A stretch of DNA of 64,000 bases from Bubalus kerabau (GCF_029407905.1 NC_073641.1:21001001-21065000), one strand, 5' to 3'; shown: positions 11,536-22,682, numbered from the stretch's first letter. Made by a program: numbers and translations. The notes: generated from the letters alone by a model not told the origin.

Positions 11536-11582
11536 ACTATGCTATATTTTCCTCCTCTAAACTTTGTAAATATAAATATCAA
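10640..11582 (-). pseudogene. BovB reverse transcriptase remnant, frameshifted, with duplicated block
   Basis: Two minus-strand frames cover the RT. The right-hand frame (11582 to 11262) carries the fingers and the FIDYAKAFD palm motif. The left-hand frame (11299 to 10640, 219 codons) carries QGCILSPCLFNLY, YADD (11089-11078) and the C-terminal region. A 5-bp deletion relative to sibling copies, near 11310, separates them. The left frame also has an in-frame 16-codon tandem duplication downstream of YADD. It is the longest open frame in the window, but it is a dead retroelement piece without endonuclease or the first RT motifs. Confidence 0.85.
10951..11046. repeat. 48-bp tandem duplication inside BovB
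   Basis: Two adjacent 48-bp units (10951-10998 and 10999-11046) differing at one base. Because 48 is a multiple of three, the reading frame of the RT remnant is kept. Other BovB copies in the window have a single unit. Confidence 0.95.
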
Positions 11583-11659
11583 TCTTCATCCAATTATTTA
11601 TCTTCACCCTCTTCTTCATTATTACAAGCATTCTATCACTAAGACCTATCAGATTTGTT
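11536..11659 (+). mobile_element. short L2-like spacer between two BovBs
   Basis: A pyrimidine-rich segment (TCTTCACCCTCTTCTTC, then CACTAAGACC) lying between two minus-strand BovBs. From position and composition it is probably the middle of the interrupted L2. Confidence 0.3.
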
Positions 11660-13515
11660 GTTTTTGTTCAGTCACTAAGTTGTGTTGAACTCTTTGTGAC
11701 CCCATGAACTGCAGTCCACCAAACTTCTGTGTCTTTCACTATTTCCCGAAGTTCGCTCAATCTCACGTCCATTAAGTCAGTGATGCCATTCAACTATCTC
11801 ATTTTCTGTCACCCTCTTCTCCTCCTACCCTCAGTCTTTCCCAGCATCAGGATCTTTTCCAATGAGTCAGATCTTCGTATCTGGTGGCCAAAGTGTTGGA
11901 ACTTCAGTTTCAGCATCACTCCTTCCAATGAATATTCAGTGTTGATTTCATTTAGGATAGACTGGTTAGATCTCCTTGCTTTCCAAGGGACTCTCAAGAG
12001 TCTTTTCCAGCACCACAATTTGAAAGCATCATTCTTTGGTGCTCAGCCTTCTTTATGGTACAAATTTTACATCCATACATGACCACTGGAAAAACCATAG
12101 CTTTGACTACATGGACCTTTGTTTGCAAAGTGATGTCTCTGCTTTTTAATATGCTGTCTAGGTTTGTCATAGCTTTCCTTCCAAGGAGTAAGCATCTGTT
12201 AATCTCATGGTTGCAGTCACCATCCGCAGTGATTTTGGAACCCAGAAAATAAAGTCTGTCACTTTCTACTTTTTATCCATCTATTTGCCATGAAGTGATG
12301 GGATCAGATGCCATGATCTTAGATTTTTGAATGTTGAGTTTCAAGCCAGCTTTTTCACTCTCCTTTTTCACCATCATCAAGAGGCTTTCTAAGTTCTTCT
12401 TCACTTTCTGCCATTAGAGTGGTATTATCTACGTATCTGAAGTTGTTAATATTTCCCCAGCAGTTTCGATTCCAGCTTGTGCTTAATCCAGCCTGGCATT
12501 TCCATGAAGTACTCTGCGCATAAGTTAAATAAGCAGGGTGGCAATATACAGCTTTGATGTACTCCTATCCCAATTTTGAACCATTCCATTATTCATGTCC
12601 GATTCTAACTGTTCTTCTTGTCCTGCAAGAATACACATAAGAACTATTAAAAAAGGTCTTAATGACCTGGATAACCACGATGGTGTGGTCACTCATCTAG
12701 AGGCAGACATCCTGGAGCGTGAAGTCAAGTGGGCCTTAGAAACCATTACTACAAACAAAGCTAGTGGAGGTAATGCAGTTACTGCAGAGCTAACTGCAGA
12801 TTAACTGTTCTTGTCCTGCAAACAGGTTTCTCAGGAGACAGATAAGGTGGTCTGGTATTTCCATCTCTTTAAGAATTTTCCACAATTTGTTGTAATCCAT
12901 ATGTTCAAAGGCTTTTGCATAGTCACTGAAGCAGAAGTAGACGTTTTCTTGGAATTTGCTTGCTTTTTCTATGATCCAACAGATGTTTGCAGTTTCATCT
13001 CTGGTTCCTCTTCCTTTTCTAAATCCAGCTTGTACATCTGGACATTCTCATTTCACGTACTATTGAAGCCTAGCTTGAAGGATTATGAGCATTACCTTGT
13101 TAGCACATGAAATGAGCACAGTTATATGGTAGTTCTTTGACATTGCCTTTCTTTGGGATTGAAATGAAAGCTTACCTTTTCCAGTTCTGTGGCCACTGCT
13201 GAGTTTTCCAAATTAGCTGACATAATGAATGTGGCACTCTAACAGCAACATCTTTTAGGATTTTTAAGTAGCTTTGCAGGAATTGCATTATCTCCACTAG
13301 CTTTGTTTGTAGTAATGGTTTCTAATGCCCACTTTTCTTCACACTCCAGGATGTCTGGCTCTAGATGAGTGACCACACCACTGTGGTTATCCAGGTTATT
13401 AAGACCTTTTTTGAATAGTTCTTCTGTGTATTCTTGCCACCTCTTCTTAATTTTTTCTGCTTCTGTTAGATCCTAGCCATTTCTGTCCTTTATTGTGCCC
13501 ATCTTTGCATGACTC
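11660..13515 (-). mobile_element. BovB, 1.86 kb, oldest-looking long copy, internally rearranged
   Basis: Antisense BovB from an AAC-type tail complement (TTGTTGTTTTTG) through the whole RT and the segment before it, ending near GCCCATCTTTGCATGA. It is heavily diverged, with many indels and no long open frame. At 12629-12802 it carries a 174-bp inverted copy of its own 13283-13432 region. Without that insert it would be about 1.66 kb. Confidence 0.93.
12629..12802 (+). repeat. inverted BovB segment inserted into BovB
   Basis: This block reads in sense while the surrounding BovB reads antisense. Positions 12629-12785 match the reverse complement of 13283-13432 in the same element. The block is bracketed by two near-identical copies of host sequence: 12607-12628 (22 nt) and 12803-12821 (19 nt, lacking one CTT). 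The 69-codon open frame here (12595-12804) is partly this reversed segment. Confidence 0.88.
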
Positions 13516-14145
13516 TCCAGTTATCTAATGAATCCATCCTTCTCTCTTTATCTTTACCTGTGCCAGCCTACCTAAGCTGCCTCCCCATCTCCTCTGTTGT
13601 CCACATTTCAGTCAGTCATTGTTTTAAAACAAATTCAACCTCATCATTCATCATACACCCTTATCTTAAAACCTGTTGATGGTTTCCCATTGTCCTGAAG
13701 AGAGTAGTCCTCCAGGTCCTCATCAATCAGAATAACATCTTGTACCTAGCCTTCTTTCTGCCTTGTCCTGTTGCATTCTCTGGCTCATTCTTTATGCTCC
13801 CTCTACATTGATTTTTCCACTCTTTTCCTCTCTCCAGGAACAAGTGCTCCCATATCTCTTTCCCCTTTACTTGATGAGCCCCTCCTCATCCTTCTCACTT
13901 TAGAAAATTCACTTCACTATGGAAGGCTTCTTTGAACCGCTAGACTAGGTCAGGGCTCCCTACTTTATGCCATCATATCACCCTGTGTATTTCTTTCACT
14001 GTGATTAGATATTCTATCCATTTGTATTGATTAAATGGTTAATATTTCTTTTATTTACTAGAAAGTGTCTGTGTGCTCATCATTTCATTACCAGTACATA
14101 GAACAATGTCTATAGCCAAGAAACATTTTATTTACAACGGCTAGC
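13516..14145 (+). mobile_element. L2 LINE 3' part
   Basis: Sense L2: 'aaaacctgttgatggtttcccattgtcctga', then 'ccctctacattg', 'acttcactatggaaggcttc', 'catcatatcaccctgtgtatttc' and the terminal 'cagtacatagaacaatgtc'. These follow the usual L2 order through the C-terminal coding end and the short 3' UTR. No intact frame remains. Confidence 0.72.
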
Positions 14146-15184
14146 TCTTCTTTTTTGAATCCCAGCCTTATTCCATAATCTAGTAGAGACTTACTCTGCA
14201 ATACATATTTATTTGATGGAATTAATGTTTAGCATTTAAATATATTCATTTGATTATATCCTTCACAAAATGGCTTTGTTGGTCCACTTTGTTTGACTCC
14301 TAATCAAAAGTTCAAGGGTACCATTTTGTTTCAGACCCATAGGTTGCCTTTTAAAAGCATCGTTTTTACTGATAGAGGCTGTCTTGAAGATATCAAGTTA
14401 ATTTGTTTTTATTTCATTGGTTTAGCCATCTATTTATAAAGGAATAAGGATTAAGTAGGAGTAGTAAACACTCATATTAAATATTTGTATCACTCATTAA
14501 ATATTTGTATTCAATTATATTTATATAAAATAATTTCTATGTAATTTTGGTGCTTACTGTTAAAAATAAGAAAAGTATTACAGAAAAGAAGTAAAATCTT
14601 TTTTGTCTGGTATTTAGGGTATTTTTTTTTTTTTGGTGTCTATGACTTGTATTACTGACCTCAGGATTAAATTTGATTTTATTTTTCAAAGATAGCTGAA
14701 TTTGGGATAGTAAGTCACAAACTTTTTGTAGCAAACCTCAGGGTGTCTATATGATCTGACAGATGTAATTCACTGAGTCAGATGTTGAATATGTATTACA
14801 GTTTAAGCTATGCTTGATGCTTTATTAACTTGGGCACCTAATCTTCTAAAATTGATGAGGGAAAATCATAATCAAAGTTCTCTTTAACTCAAAAGAACCA
14901 TGTCTCCAATTATTTCCCTTTTTCAAACTGTTGTTTCTCTCAGACTAGGATATTTGAGATACTAAGCAAGAATTTTAGCTCAAAATAGCAAAAAGGAACA
15001 GCCGATATTTTCTCATTTAGGAGGATGGCCTTTGCCATTCAATTTTAGTAGTTATCATTGCCATAAATAAAATTTGTTTTACATCTGGACATTGATGGGG
15101 AAGCCAGGATAAGGAGAGCATTGAAGAGAGTAAACTAGATGATTCATTAATTCAACAAACATATTTGATTCTCATGATGTGCCC
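14146..15184. other. unassigned AT-rich stretch
   Basis: No gene or recognised repeat. Contains an imperfect duplication, 'cactcattaaatatttgtat', near 14475-14512. Confidence 0.5.
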
Positions 15185-15195
15185 AAAATTCTTCT

Positions 15196-15501
15196 TCTGC
15201 TGCTGCTGCTAAGGTGCTTGCTTCAGTCGTGTCCGACTCTGTGCAACCCCAGAGACGGCAGCCCACCAGGCTCCCCTGTCCCTGGGATTCTCAAGGCAAG
15301 AACACTGGAGTGGGTTGCCATTTCCTTCTCCAATGCATAAGAGTGAAAAGTGAAAAAAAAAAAAAAGAGTGAAAAGTGAAAGTGAAGTTGCTCAGTCGTG
15401 TCCAACTCTCAGTGACCCCATGGACTCTAGCCCACCAGGATCCTCCATCCATGGGATTTTCCAGGCAAGAGTACTGGAGTGGGGTGCCATTGCCTTCTCT
15501 G
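15196..15501 (-). mobile_element. Bov-A2 SINE, near full-length dimer
   Basis: Two Bov-A monomers in antisense, joined by the GTGAAAAGTGAAAGTGAAG linker, with the CTG-rich tail complement at the left. An 11-bp TSD, AAAATTCTTCT, lies at 15185-15195 and 15502-15512. The linker is expanded: GAGTGAAAAGTGAAA occurs twice around a 14-A run (15353-15366). Confidence 0.95.
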
Positions 15502-15609
15502 AAAATTCTTCTATGTATTGCAAATATATCAGTGTGCATAGTTTTTGCTTTCAAAGAACTTAAATTATCAAAGATAGATAAGAGACCAGATAGATGCAGC
15601 TCTGTCTAT

Positions 15610-15712
15610 TTCTATATAATTATATGTGTGCATGTATATATGTATATATAATTTTATATATGTTTACATATACATATATACATGTATCTATCTATCTATC
15701 TCTGTATATTAA
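15610..15712. repeat. AT-rich simple repeat with (TATC)n
   Basis: TATATA/TACATA-type imperfect repeats followed by four to five TATC units at about 15687-15702. Short open frames across it are meaningless. Confidence 0.85.
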
Positions 15713-15719
15713 AAGTTAT

Positions 15720-17230
15720 CAGAGATCAGGTCAGATAGATTGTGTAGGACTGAATGGTCACTGTAGGGATCTGTCTTTTACTGTGAGTGAGACAAAAGAC
15801 CATTGGAAGCTATTGAAATCAAAATTGGAATCACATTTTGCACTGTGTTGAGAATAGAAACTCGCAGTCAAAATGCAAAGACCAGTCAGGAGATGGATTT
15901 GACTCCATAGAGGCAGAGATTGAGATACATGTTTTATTATGGAAGTGCTTTTAGGAGAAGTATACTAAGAAGGATAAGGGAAGCAGGATGAGGCGTGCAG
16001 AGAAGTTAAACAAAAATATTTCATTTAAACCCAGCCTTCACCTAATCCAAACTAAAACGTGATCTAAAAGGAGATCTCTGGAGTATGAATGCTGCCACAA
16101 AGTATTCCACATCAAGATAAGGGTCCAGTTTTCATATCCATGTATCTGTAGATCATTGGACTTGCAAAGACAATTCCCTGGTGATGCAGCTATGAGCTGT
16201 TTAATAATCAATGCTCACATGTGGAAGATGAGAGCACCTGCCCAGTAAAAGGGGTCTGGACAGAGTACTAGTAGTATCCATTTAGAAGGGAGAAGCCTTA
16301 TTCCAGGTGGGGGATAATAACGGCTTGGACTAGGGTGATGATTGTATTTTTAGTAAGAGAGAGAAGATCCAGATGCATTTTAATAGTAGAATTGACAATA
16401 TCTGCTGATAGATTGATGTCAGTTACCTGAAAGAAATAAAATAAAGATAGCTATACAAATCCTGATCTGATGAACTGTATGAGTCTTTATTTACTAAGAT
16501 ATGAAAGGGGGAATCAGGATTTCCATGTTAAATTTTGGTATATTCATTCAGATATATTAGTGGAATAGTCAGGTAGACAATTGGTTACATGAGTCTATAG
16601 TTTGGGTCTGATTTACAAATAACATTTGACTCTTGATAATTTTAAAGTTAAGGAGTTACTATAGATAAACCAGAGAAGCCAATCCAATGTATTGAGGTTG
16701 GGGACCTGAGAAAAATACAGGAAAGAATATTGAGAAGGAGCAGCTGGCAAGGCAGGAATACAACTTAGAATGCGAGGAGTTTGGGAGGTCAAGTGAAGAC
16801 AGCATTTCAAAAAGGAAGGAGTGATTAATTGCTGAGCATTGCTTATACTTGAATGGCAACTGGAGATTGACTGATGAATATTACATGGAGAGAGTCTTGG
16901 GTGACCTAGACAAGGGCTGTTTCAGTGGAAAGCTGAGGATGAAACCATGGTTGGAATGGATTCAAAAACAAGTGGAAAGACAGGAAGTGAAGATCATGAG
17001 TTTGGACAACTCTTCTTAGGAGTTTTGCTCTAAAGAAGATAGAGAATTGAGGCAGGTGGTAGTTGATACCTAAATGAGATTTTTATTGATGGGAATAATT
17101 CATAGAAGGGAAAATTAGTGATGCAGGAGAGGGTAATGACTGGAGAAATATTCTTGAGCAGGTGAAAGAGGGAGGGATTTGATGCATAAAGGGGGGTTGA
17201 TAAACGTGATAGAGGAAGCAGAGTAAAATT
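15720..17230 (+). repeat. long ancient non-coding interspersed repeat, copy 1 (family not named)
   Basis: Text such as 'accattggaagctattgaaat', 'gcttggactagggtgatg', 'gagaaggagcagctggcaagg', 'ggacaactcttcttaggagttttgct' and 'tgatgggaataattcatag' follows the order of a well-known long purine-rich mammalian repeat, which I recognise but cannot name confidently. A second copy lies at 20390-21960. About 16015-16300 does not fit and may be a further insertion. No coding capacity. Confidence 0.55.
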
Positions 17231-17402
17231 ATTTTCTATTTTGCTATTATTTTTTTCAGTGAAATAGTAATCAAATTGTCAACTGAAATGAGTACTGGGA
17301 AGAAACTGCTGAAAGCTTCCAGATAGTGTGAAATAATCATCTTTGGGTGGGAGAATGAACGAACTTGGAAAATGTAGCAAGAATTCTGGACAGCTTTGAG
17401 GG

Positions 17403-17640
17403 TTTCCCAGGTAGCCCTAGTAGTAAAGAATCTACCTGCCAATACAGGAGACCCAAAAGACAAGGGTTTGATCTCTAGGTAGGGAAGATCCCCTGGAGTA
17501 GGAAATGCCAAACTACTCCAGTATTCTTGCTGGGAAAATTCCATGGACAGAGGAGCCTGGTGGGCTACTGTCCATGGGGTCACAAAGAGTTGAACACAAC
17601 TGAGCATGCACACACACACACACACACACTCACACATATA
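17403..17640 (+). mobile_element. Bov-tA SINE with (CA)n tail
   Basis: tRNA-like head (TTTCCCAGGTAGC...GTAAAGAATCTACCTGCC), body, GGGGTCACAAAGAGTTG block, and a tail that has become (CA)n at about 17608-17630. A possible 7-bp TSD, TTGAGGG, lies at 17396-17402 and 17641-17647. The 133-codon minus-strand frame over this SINE is spurious. Confidence 0.93.
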
Positions 17641-18166
17641 TTGAGGGCTTAAAGATTATAAGAGAGAATCTCAGAAAGTCCTGAGTGCTTAGAAAGTTGA
17701 GGTTGGAGGGAAGCATTATATTAAAACAATTTCAAATTGTATGAAAAAAAATACTAATTTATCTATATCACATAATTAAATATTATATCCATTAGAATGC
17801 TTTAAAAAAGATGTTGGGGTCAATCAGATTCAATAATCTCATTATATGGTTCAGCACAATGCTCAAAATTTTGATAAACAGATTATATCACTATGGGATT
17901 TTGAGAATCTGACCATTTGCTTTGAGATATTAAATGATAATATTTTAATTGTATCTTTTAGCTATTAAAGTGAAGGAGAACAATGGGCTATTCTTTGTTG
18001 TGGGCACATTGCTTAACTTATTTGGAATGTTTTAGGACTTTTTCTTATCCAAACTTTCTTCTGCAGTAAAATTCAAATGCTGATAGAGTGGCTTCAGAGA
18101 AAACCCAGAAATGTCACATGGTACTGGAAATCCATTTTCCCCCTGCTATTTAATATATTTATCTAA
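17641..18166. other. unassigned stretch
   Basis: No gene or named repeat. AT-rich. Confidence 0.5.
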
Positions 18167-18175
18167 AAAAATATG

Positions 18176-18388
18176 GGCTTTCCAGGTGGCTCTGCAGTAA
18201 AGAATCTGCCTGCCAAGCAGGACACATGGGTTTGATCCCTAGGTCTGGAAAATACCCTGGAGGAGGAAATGGCAACCCACTCCAGTATTCTTGCCGGGAA
18301 ATCATTGATAGAGGAGCCTGGTGGGCTACAGTTCATGGGACTGCAAAAGAGTCAGATACAACCTAGCGATTAAACAACAACAACAAAG
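18176..18388 (+). mobile_element. Bov-tA SINE
   Basis: GGCTTTCCAGGTGGCTCTGCAG head, complete body and an AACAACAACAAAG tail. A 9-bp TSD, AAAAATATG, lies at 18167-18175 and 18389-18397. Confidence 0.93.
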
Positions 18389-18397
18389 AAAAATATG

Positions 18398-19611
18398 AAC
18401 AATCTCCTCATGTGTCTAATGCCCATTCCTTTTTTCTCTGTGGTTATTGAACATCAAGTGACAGTTTGACACTGAGATAATTTTATGAGTTGAAAATACT
18501 TTCTTTCTAATTAATACTTGTCAAGCACTTTCCAAGGCCCTTTAAATGCTTCCGATTCCTCATTCCTCAAAAGTGGTGGAAGCAGTCACTAGACAATCCA
18601 ACTAGTTTCGTGAAGTGTAGACACAGAGCTTCCAGCTGACAGGGAGGAATACAGACCATAATGGCTAGTCGGGGCCACGATGCTCTCTGGGAAAATGGAC
18701 AACATTATAAGTCAAGTAAGTTCTTCAAGACCCAGCTGCCTGTCTGACACAAGGCTGTCTGTGAGAGTGAAGACTCCTGCAGAGTTCCTATCCACGTTTC
18801 CTCCGTAGACAGGCCCCACTGTCCACACCTACTTTGGTTCTGAGGAGCGGTCCTTGTGTAGCCAGGCCCTTTGTATAGAAAACTTGGCTCCTGGGCCCTG
18901 CCCTCCTGGAAAATGGGAAACCTTCCTTTGTGGATGCAAGTTTAATGTTTTCTATGGATGCCTGAGATTTATAGACATTAACTCCTACCTGGAGTTACTT
19001 AGACATACCACCTCTCCTATTGGTGCATTAAGTATGATCAGTTCTGTTTTAATGCTTGTTTTGAAAATATGAGTTTGTTCTAATGAGATGAACATGTTAG
19101 GGAGCAATTTTGACAAACAGTTAAAAATGAGAGTAATTTTAATGGCTCTGTACTATGTATCACCATTGGGATACATAACAGTGTTATTTTCTCTAAGAAG
19201 ATTGAAGAGTTTCTGGGCTCATATATTATTCTTTTATACCCAGAAATAATGCTTGTCATAATTAATTAAATGCCAAGTCCAGTAAGCAATGTAGCTACTA
19301 AACTTTGAGTCTGCCTAAAGGTCCTGTTTTTAACTTCTGTCTCAGAGTTTCTCATATTCTCTTTCTTTACATCTTTTCTCAGGGTAAGATCATACAAATC
19401 TGTGGCACTGAGTCCCATTTATATATTGATAACATCCAAATCTCTCTGTATATGACCAAAGAGCAAACTTTTCCCAAGTCACAGATTTTGATTTACATCC
19501 TAAGATATCCTAAGTATTTCAAACTTCTTAAATATAAAATTAAGTTTAATATTTCTCCTACTCACTGATACTTTTGCATGTGTCTGTGTATAAATATATC
19601 ACATATACTTA
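18398..19611. other. mostly unassigned, with a GC-richer block and a possible decayed MIR
   Basis: At 18510-18640 'cttgtcaagcactttccaaggccctttaaatgc' and 'agacacagagctt' suggest a worn MIR. The segment 18640-18960 is richer in G+C than its surroundings and contains a short ATG frame with a splice-donor-like site, treated as a weak finding. The 72-codon frame at 18854 begins with TTG and has no support. Confidence 0.4.
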
Positions 19612-19796
19612 TATGTGTTAGTAAGGTCCTATATACTTTATCTGTGTTAACTCATTAATTCCACCAAACAACCTAACGAGGTAAGTCCTTGTATTTTGCC
19701 CATATTGCAAATGAAGAAACTGATACAAAGAGATTAAGTAAATTGTTGAAGGTCAGTCAAGAAGCTGTAATTTGAATCCACATAATCTAGACCCAG
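19612..19796 (+). repeat. MIR SINE, interrupted
   Basis: Sense MIR: 'tatctgtgttaactcattaattcc', 'acctaacgaggtaag', 'gcaaatgaagaaactgatacaaagagattaagtaa', 'gaagctgtaatttgaatccac'. A Bov-A2 with a 13-bp TSD interrupts it at 19797; a short remainder may follow 20076. Confidence 0.82.
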
Positions 19797-20062
19797 CTCG
19801 CTGCATCACTTCAGTCGTGTCCGACTCTGTGCGACCCCATGGACTGGAGCCTACCAGGCTTCTCCATCCATGGGATTCTCCAGGCAAGAACACTGGAGTG
19901 GTTGCCATTTCCTTCTCCAATGCATGAAAGTGGAAAGTGAAAGTGAAGTCGTTCAGTTGTGTCTGAACCTTAGCGACCCCATGGACTACAGCCTACCAGG
20001 CTCCTCCATCCATGGGATTTTCCGGGCAACAGTACTGGAGTGGGGTGCCATTGCCTTCTCCA
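19797..20062 (-). mobile_element. Bov-A2 SINE dimer inserted in MIR
   Basis: Both Bov-A monomers in antisense with the GAAAGTGGAAAGTGAAAGTGA linker region. The CTG tail is nearly lost. The perfect 13-bp TSD AATCTAGACCCAG lies at 19784-19796 and 20063-20075. Confidence 0.95.
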
Positions 20063-20075
20063 AATCTAGACCCAG

Positions 20076-20389
20076 AGGACATCCTAATTCCAAACTTCAA
20101 ACAATCCAGCAGGGTAAAAAGCCTGTAAGGATTATTTTAATTCTTTATTTGAACATCACTTAAGTAAGTATTAATACATGCACCAGTGGAAAGATTTTCA
20201 GGCTTTGATTACAAAATATCCTTTTAAGAGCAGTTTGTTTACAGCTACTTATTCACTGCTTTTTGTGAATTCATGAATCTATTAATATTTTTGTGGTTAC
20301 CAACATTGGAAATGATTATATTTCCAATATGAACATTAACAAGTGCTTCTAAATCACAGATAAAATGTAAGCATAAGATTTGTGTCACA
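20076..20389. other. unassigned stretch
   Basis: No gene or named repeat. May include the last bases of the interrupted MIR at its left edge. Confidence 0.45.
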
Positions 20390-21960
20390 AAGTAACTGAT
20401 GATAAAGCTGGAATGGTAGAGTGAGAGTCAAGATTGTGGAATATTTTAAATGACAGATTGATGGCGATAGGGGGCTTTATCTTCCTGCTGGTAGCAATGA
20501 AAAATGTTCAGCAATGAAGGACTAATGTGAGGGTCAGTCATGTTTTAGGAAGAACCAGTTGGCCATGTGCTGGCACTTTATGAACATTGAGGCATGTACA
20601 GACTGTGAGTCTCTCCCCTCTCATCTGATGCTATGGTTCTCCACCTTCAGTGTGTATCAGTATCTTTGGGGAAAGCTTGTTATAATATCCTGGGATTGCT
20701 TCCATTGGGACCACACACGCTGAGAATTTGTTTGAGTAGAAATGCGTTTAAAATTCGGGAAACTGTATTTTAATAAACACCCCACTGAAAGAATATAGGG
20801 CCATTTGATTTAAAAAACACTGATTTTGGGGTCTATGGGATTAACTCAAATGTAGGTAAAGTAGCGCACATAAGGTGGTGGGAAAGTAAGAGGTGGGGTT
20901 TCGATTCAGAAGGGCTATTTGAGCCCACGTACTTCACTCTTTCTCTCCCAGTTGTTCATTGAACATACACACAAACATACACAAACACACAATCTGCATC
21001 CGCCCTGAAAAATGAGAAAGATTTCTATGCAGAGGTCAAAAATGTGAGGTCTGTGCCACACATAGAGTGCGGTTGAGGAAAGGAACCATCAGCTTGGAAT
21101 TCCAAGCACAAATGGAAGCCTTCAAGGAAAGTAAATGCATAAAACTCCATGGAAGAAACTCACCAAATTTTAAAGGGTGAAGACAGAGGAACTAGAACAA
21201 GGGCTGGCCATATGACCATCAGCATAAATAAATGTTAACCCTAACAAAATCTAAAGGAACCAGAGGTCAACAGAGAAGTCTCCTATGGATGTGGATTGAT
21301 TGTGTCTTTTGCAGTGATTAATTCAGGGTAGAATTGTTTAAAGCAAGAAAAGATAAGAGGATTGATGACAAAAACTTGTTTAGTTTATGTCCACTTTAGG
21401 AAATAGGGAAGAGGCAGTTCAGCAGAGTTGGTAAGAAACTTGACAGCTATCCAGTGAGCTTGAAGAAAAGAAATCAGGACTTTCAAGAGAGTGGTTAAAT
21501 TGTTGCAGGACATAGAAAGGTCAAATAAAAGGTAGATTGAGACTAGGTCAGCTGATTGGCAATTTGGTGTTCATGGACATCTCTGTGATTTTCAGCAGGA
21601 TGGTGTGAACACGAGTCAAATTGGGAGATTGAAGAAGTGAATAGGGAATGAAGAAATGGTCATCAAGGGTTACCTAGTATCTCTCTGAGTTTTTTTTCCC
21701 TGTGAATTTATCAAAAGGGAGGGAAAGAGAATTGATAGCTGCAGGGGTAATCAGAGAACAAATATTTTTATGGGTCTGAGTCCTCTCTTCACATCTAGAA
21801 AGAAGAGGGAAGGAGTCAGAGAAGTAAATAAGGACAAATTCAAGATGCCAGAGATCAGTGTAATGATTGAGGATGAAGCATGTGTTGTGGGGTCAGGGTC
21901 TCATCAAGACTTACATAAATTTATTTTAGGGCAATGAGGTAGGGTATTTCATTCATATTT
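20390..21960 (+). repeat. long ancient non-coding interspersed repeat, copy 2
   Basis: Same family and orientation as 15720-17230. Shared order: 'gtggaatattttaaatgacagattgatgg', 'aataaaaggtagattgagac', 'gaagaagtgaatagggaatgaagaaatgg', 'gagggaaagagaattgatagctgcagggg'. Heavily diverged and interrupted by a probable hAT-Charlie remnant at 20630-20825. Confidence 0.5.
20630..20825. mobile_element. probable MER5-like (hAT-Charlie) non-autonomous DNA transposon remnant
   Basis: 'tatggttctccaccttcagtgtgtatcag' at the left and 'cctgggattgcttcc', 'gagaatttg' inside recall the MER5 family. The 3' inverted end is not clear. Tentative. Confidence 0.35.
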
Positions 21961-22329
21961 TATTATAATTAATCTTCTGAAAAATGATTGTAAAGACATT
22001 AAGATAATAGTTCCATGTTTTCAGTTTAATAAAGATTGATTTATAAAATGATGATATTGTTTTTGAGATGGTAGGTTAAAGATCAGAAAGTGAAAAAAGT
22101 GATGGGCTGAATTTAAAGAAAATGTTTTCAATGCCTGCTTTGCAAGTGAGTAGTAATCTGGAATTCATCCAGTCTCTACAGATATTTAAAGAGAAAGATG
22201 AGCTAGTAGGACTTCTATAGAAAAAACTGGATTGATAACTCTTTTAAAAGTTAAGAGGAGAAAAAGAAAGAATAATTAATTGGTCTTATAGAAATTGCCA
22301 TTCGTAGATCTTTTCTTCATTGGGGGAAA
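21961..22329. other. unassigned AT- and purine-rich stretch
   Basis: No gene seen. The composition could continue the ancient repeat to the left. Confidence 0.45.
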
Positions 22330-22676
22330 AAGTGTTAGTTTCAGCTCAGGTTGCCATAGCGAAATGCTGTAGATGAGATAGTTTAAAAACAGAAATCCCT
22401 GTTTCATAGTTTCTGAGACCTACAGTTTGACATTAGGATGCCAGCATGGTCAGGTTCTGATAACTCTCTTCTTGGGTTCCACCTTTTCACTGTATCCTAA
22501 CATGGCAGAGACAAAGGGAGCTTGGATTCTTCTTTTTATAAGGACCCTGATCCCATCATGAAAGCACTCTCTTCTGACCTCCTCTAAACTTATCTCCCTA
22601 AGACTCCAGCTCCAAATATCATTGCATTGGGTGTTAGGACTTCAACATGAATTTTGGAAGGACATTAATTTTCCAC
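22330..22676 (+). repeat. ancient interspersed repeat (family shared with 56630-57012)
   Basis: 'caggttgccatagcgaaatgctgtag', 'tttataaggaccctgatcccatcatg', 'ggtgttaggacttcaacatgaattttgg' follow the order of a common old mammalian repeat whose other copy is at 56630-57012. I recognise the family but cannot name it safely. The BovB at 22683 abuts its right end. Confidence 0.6.
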
Positions 22677-22682
22677 ATGTAA

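Noticed and set aside
17236..17637. 133-codon minus-strand frame with a Cys/Val-rich start
   Set aside because: Translation of a (CA)n tail and an antisense Bov-tA SINE.
18854..19072. 72-codon plus-strand frame in a GC-richer block
   Set aside because: Starts at TTG, not ATG, and has no recognisable domain or splice context.
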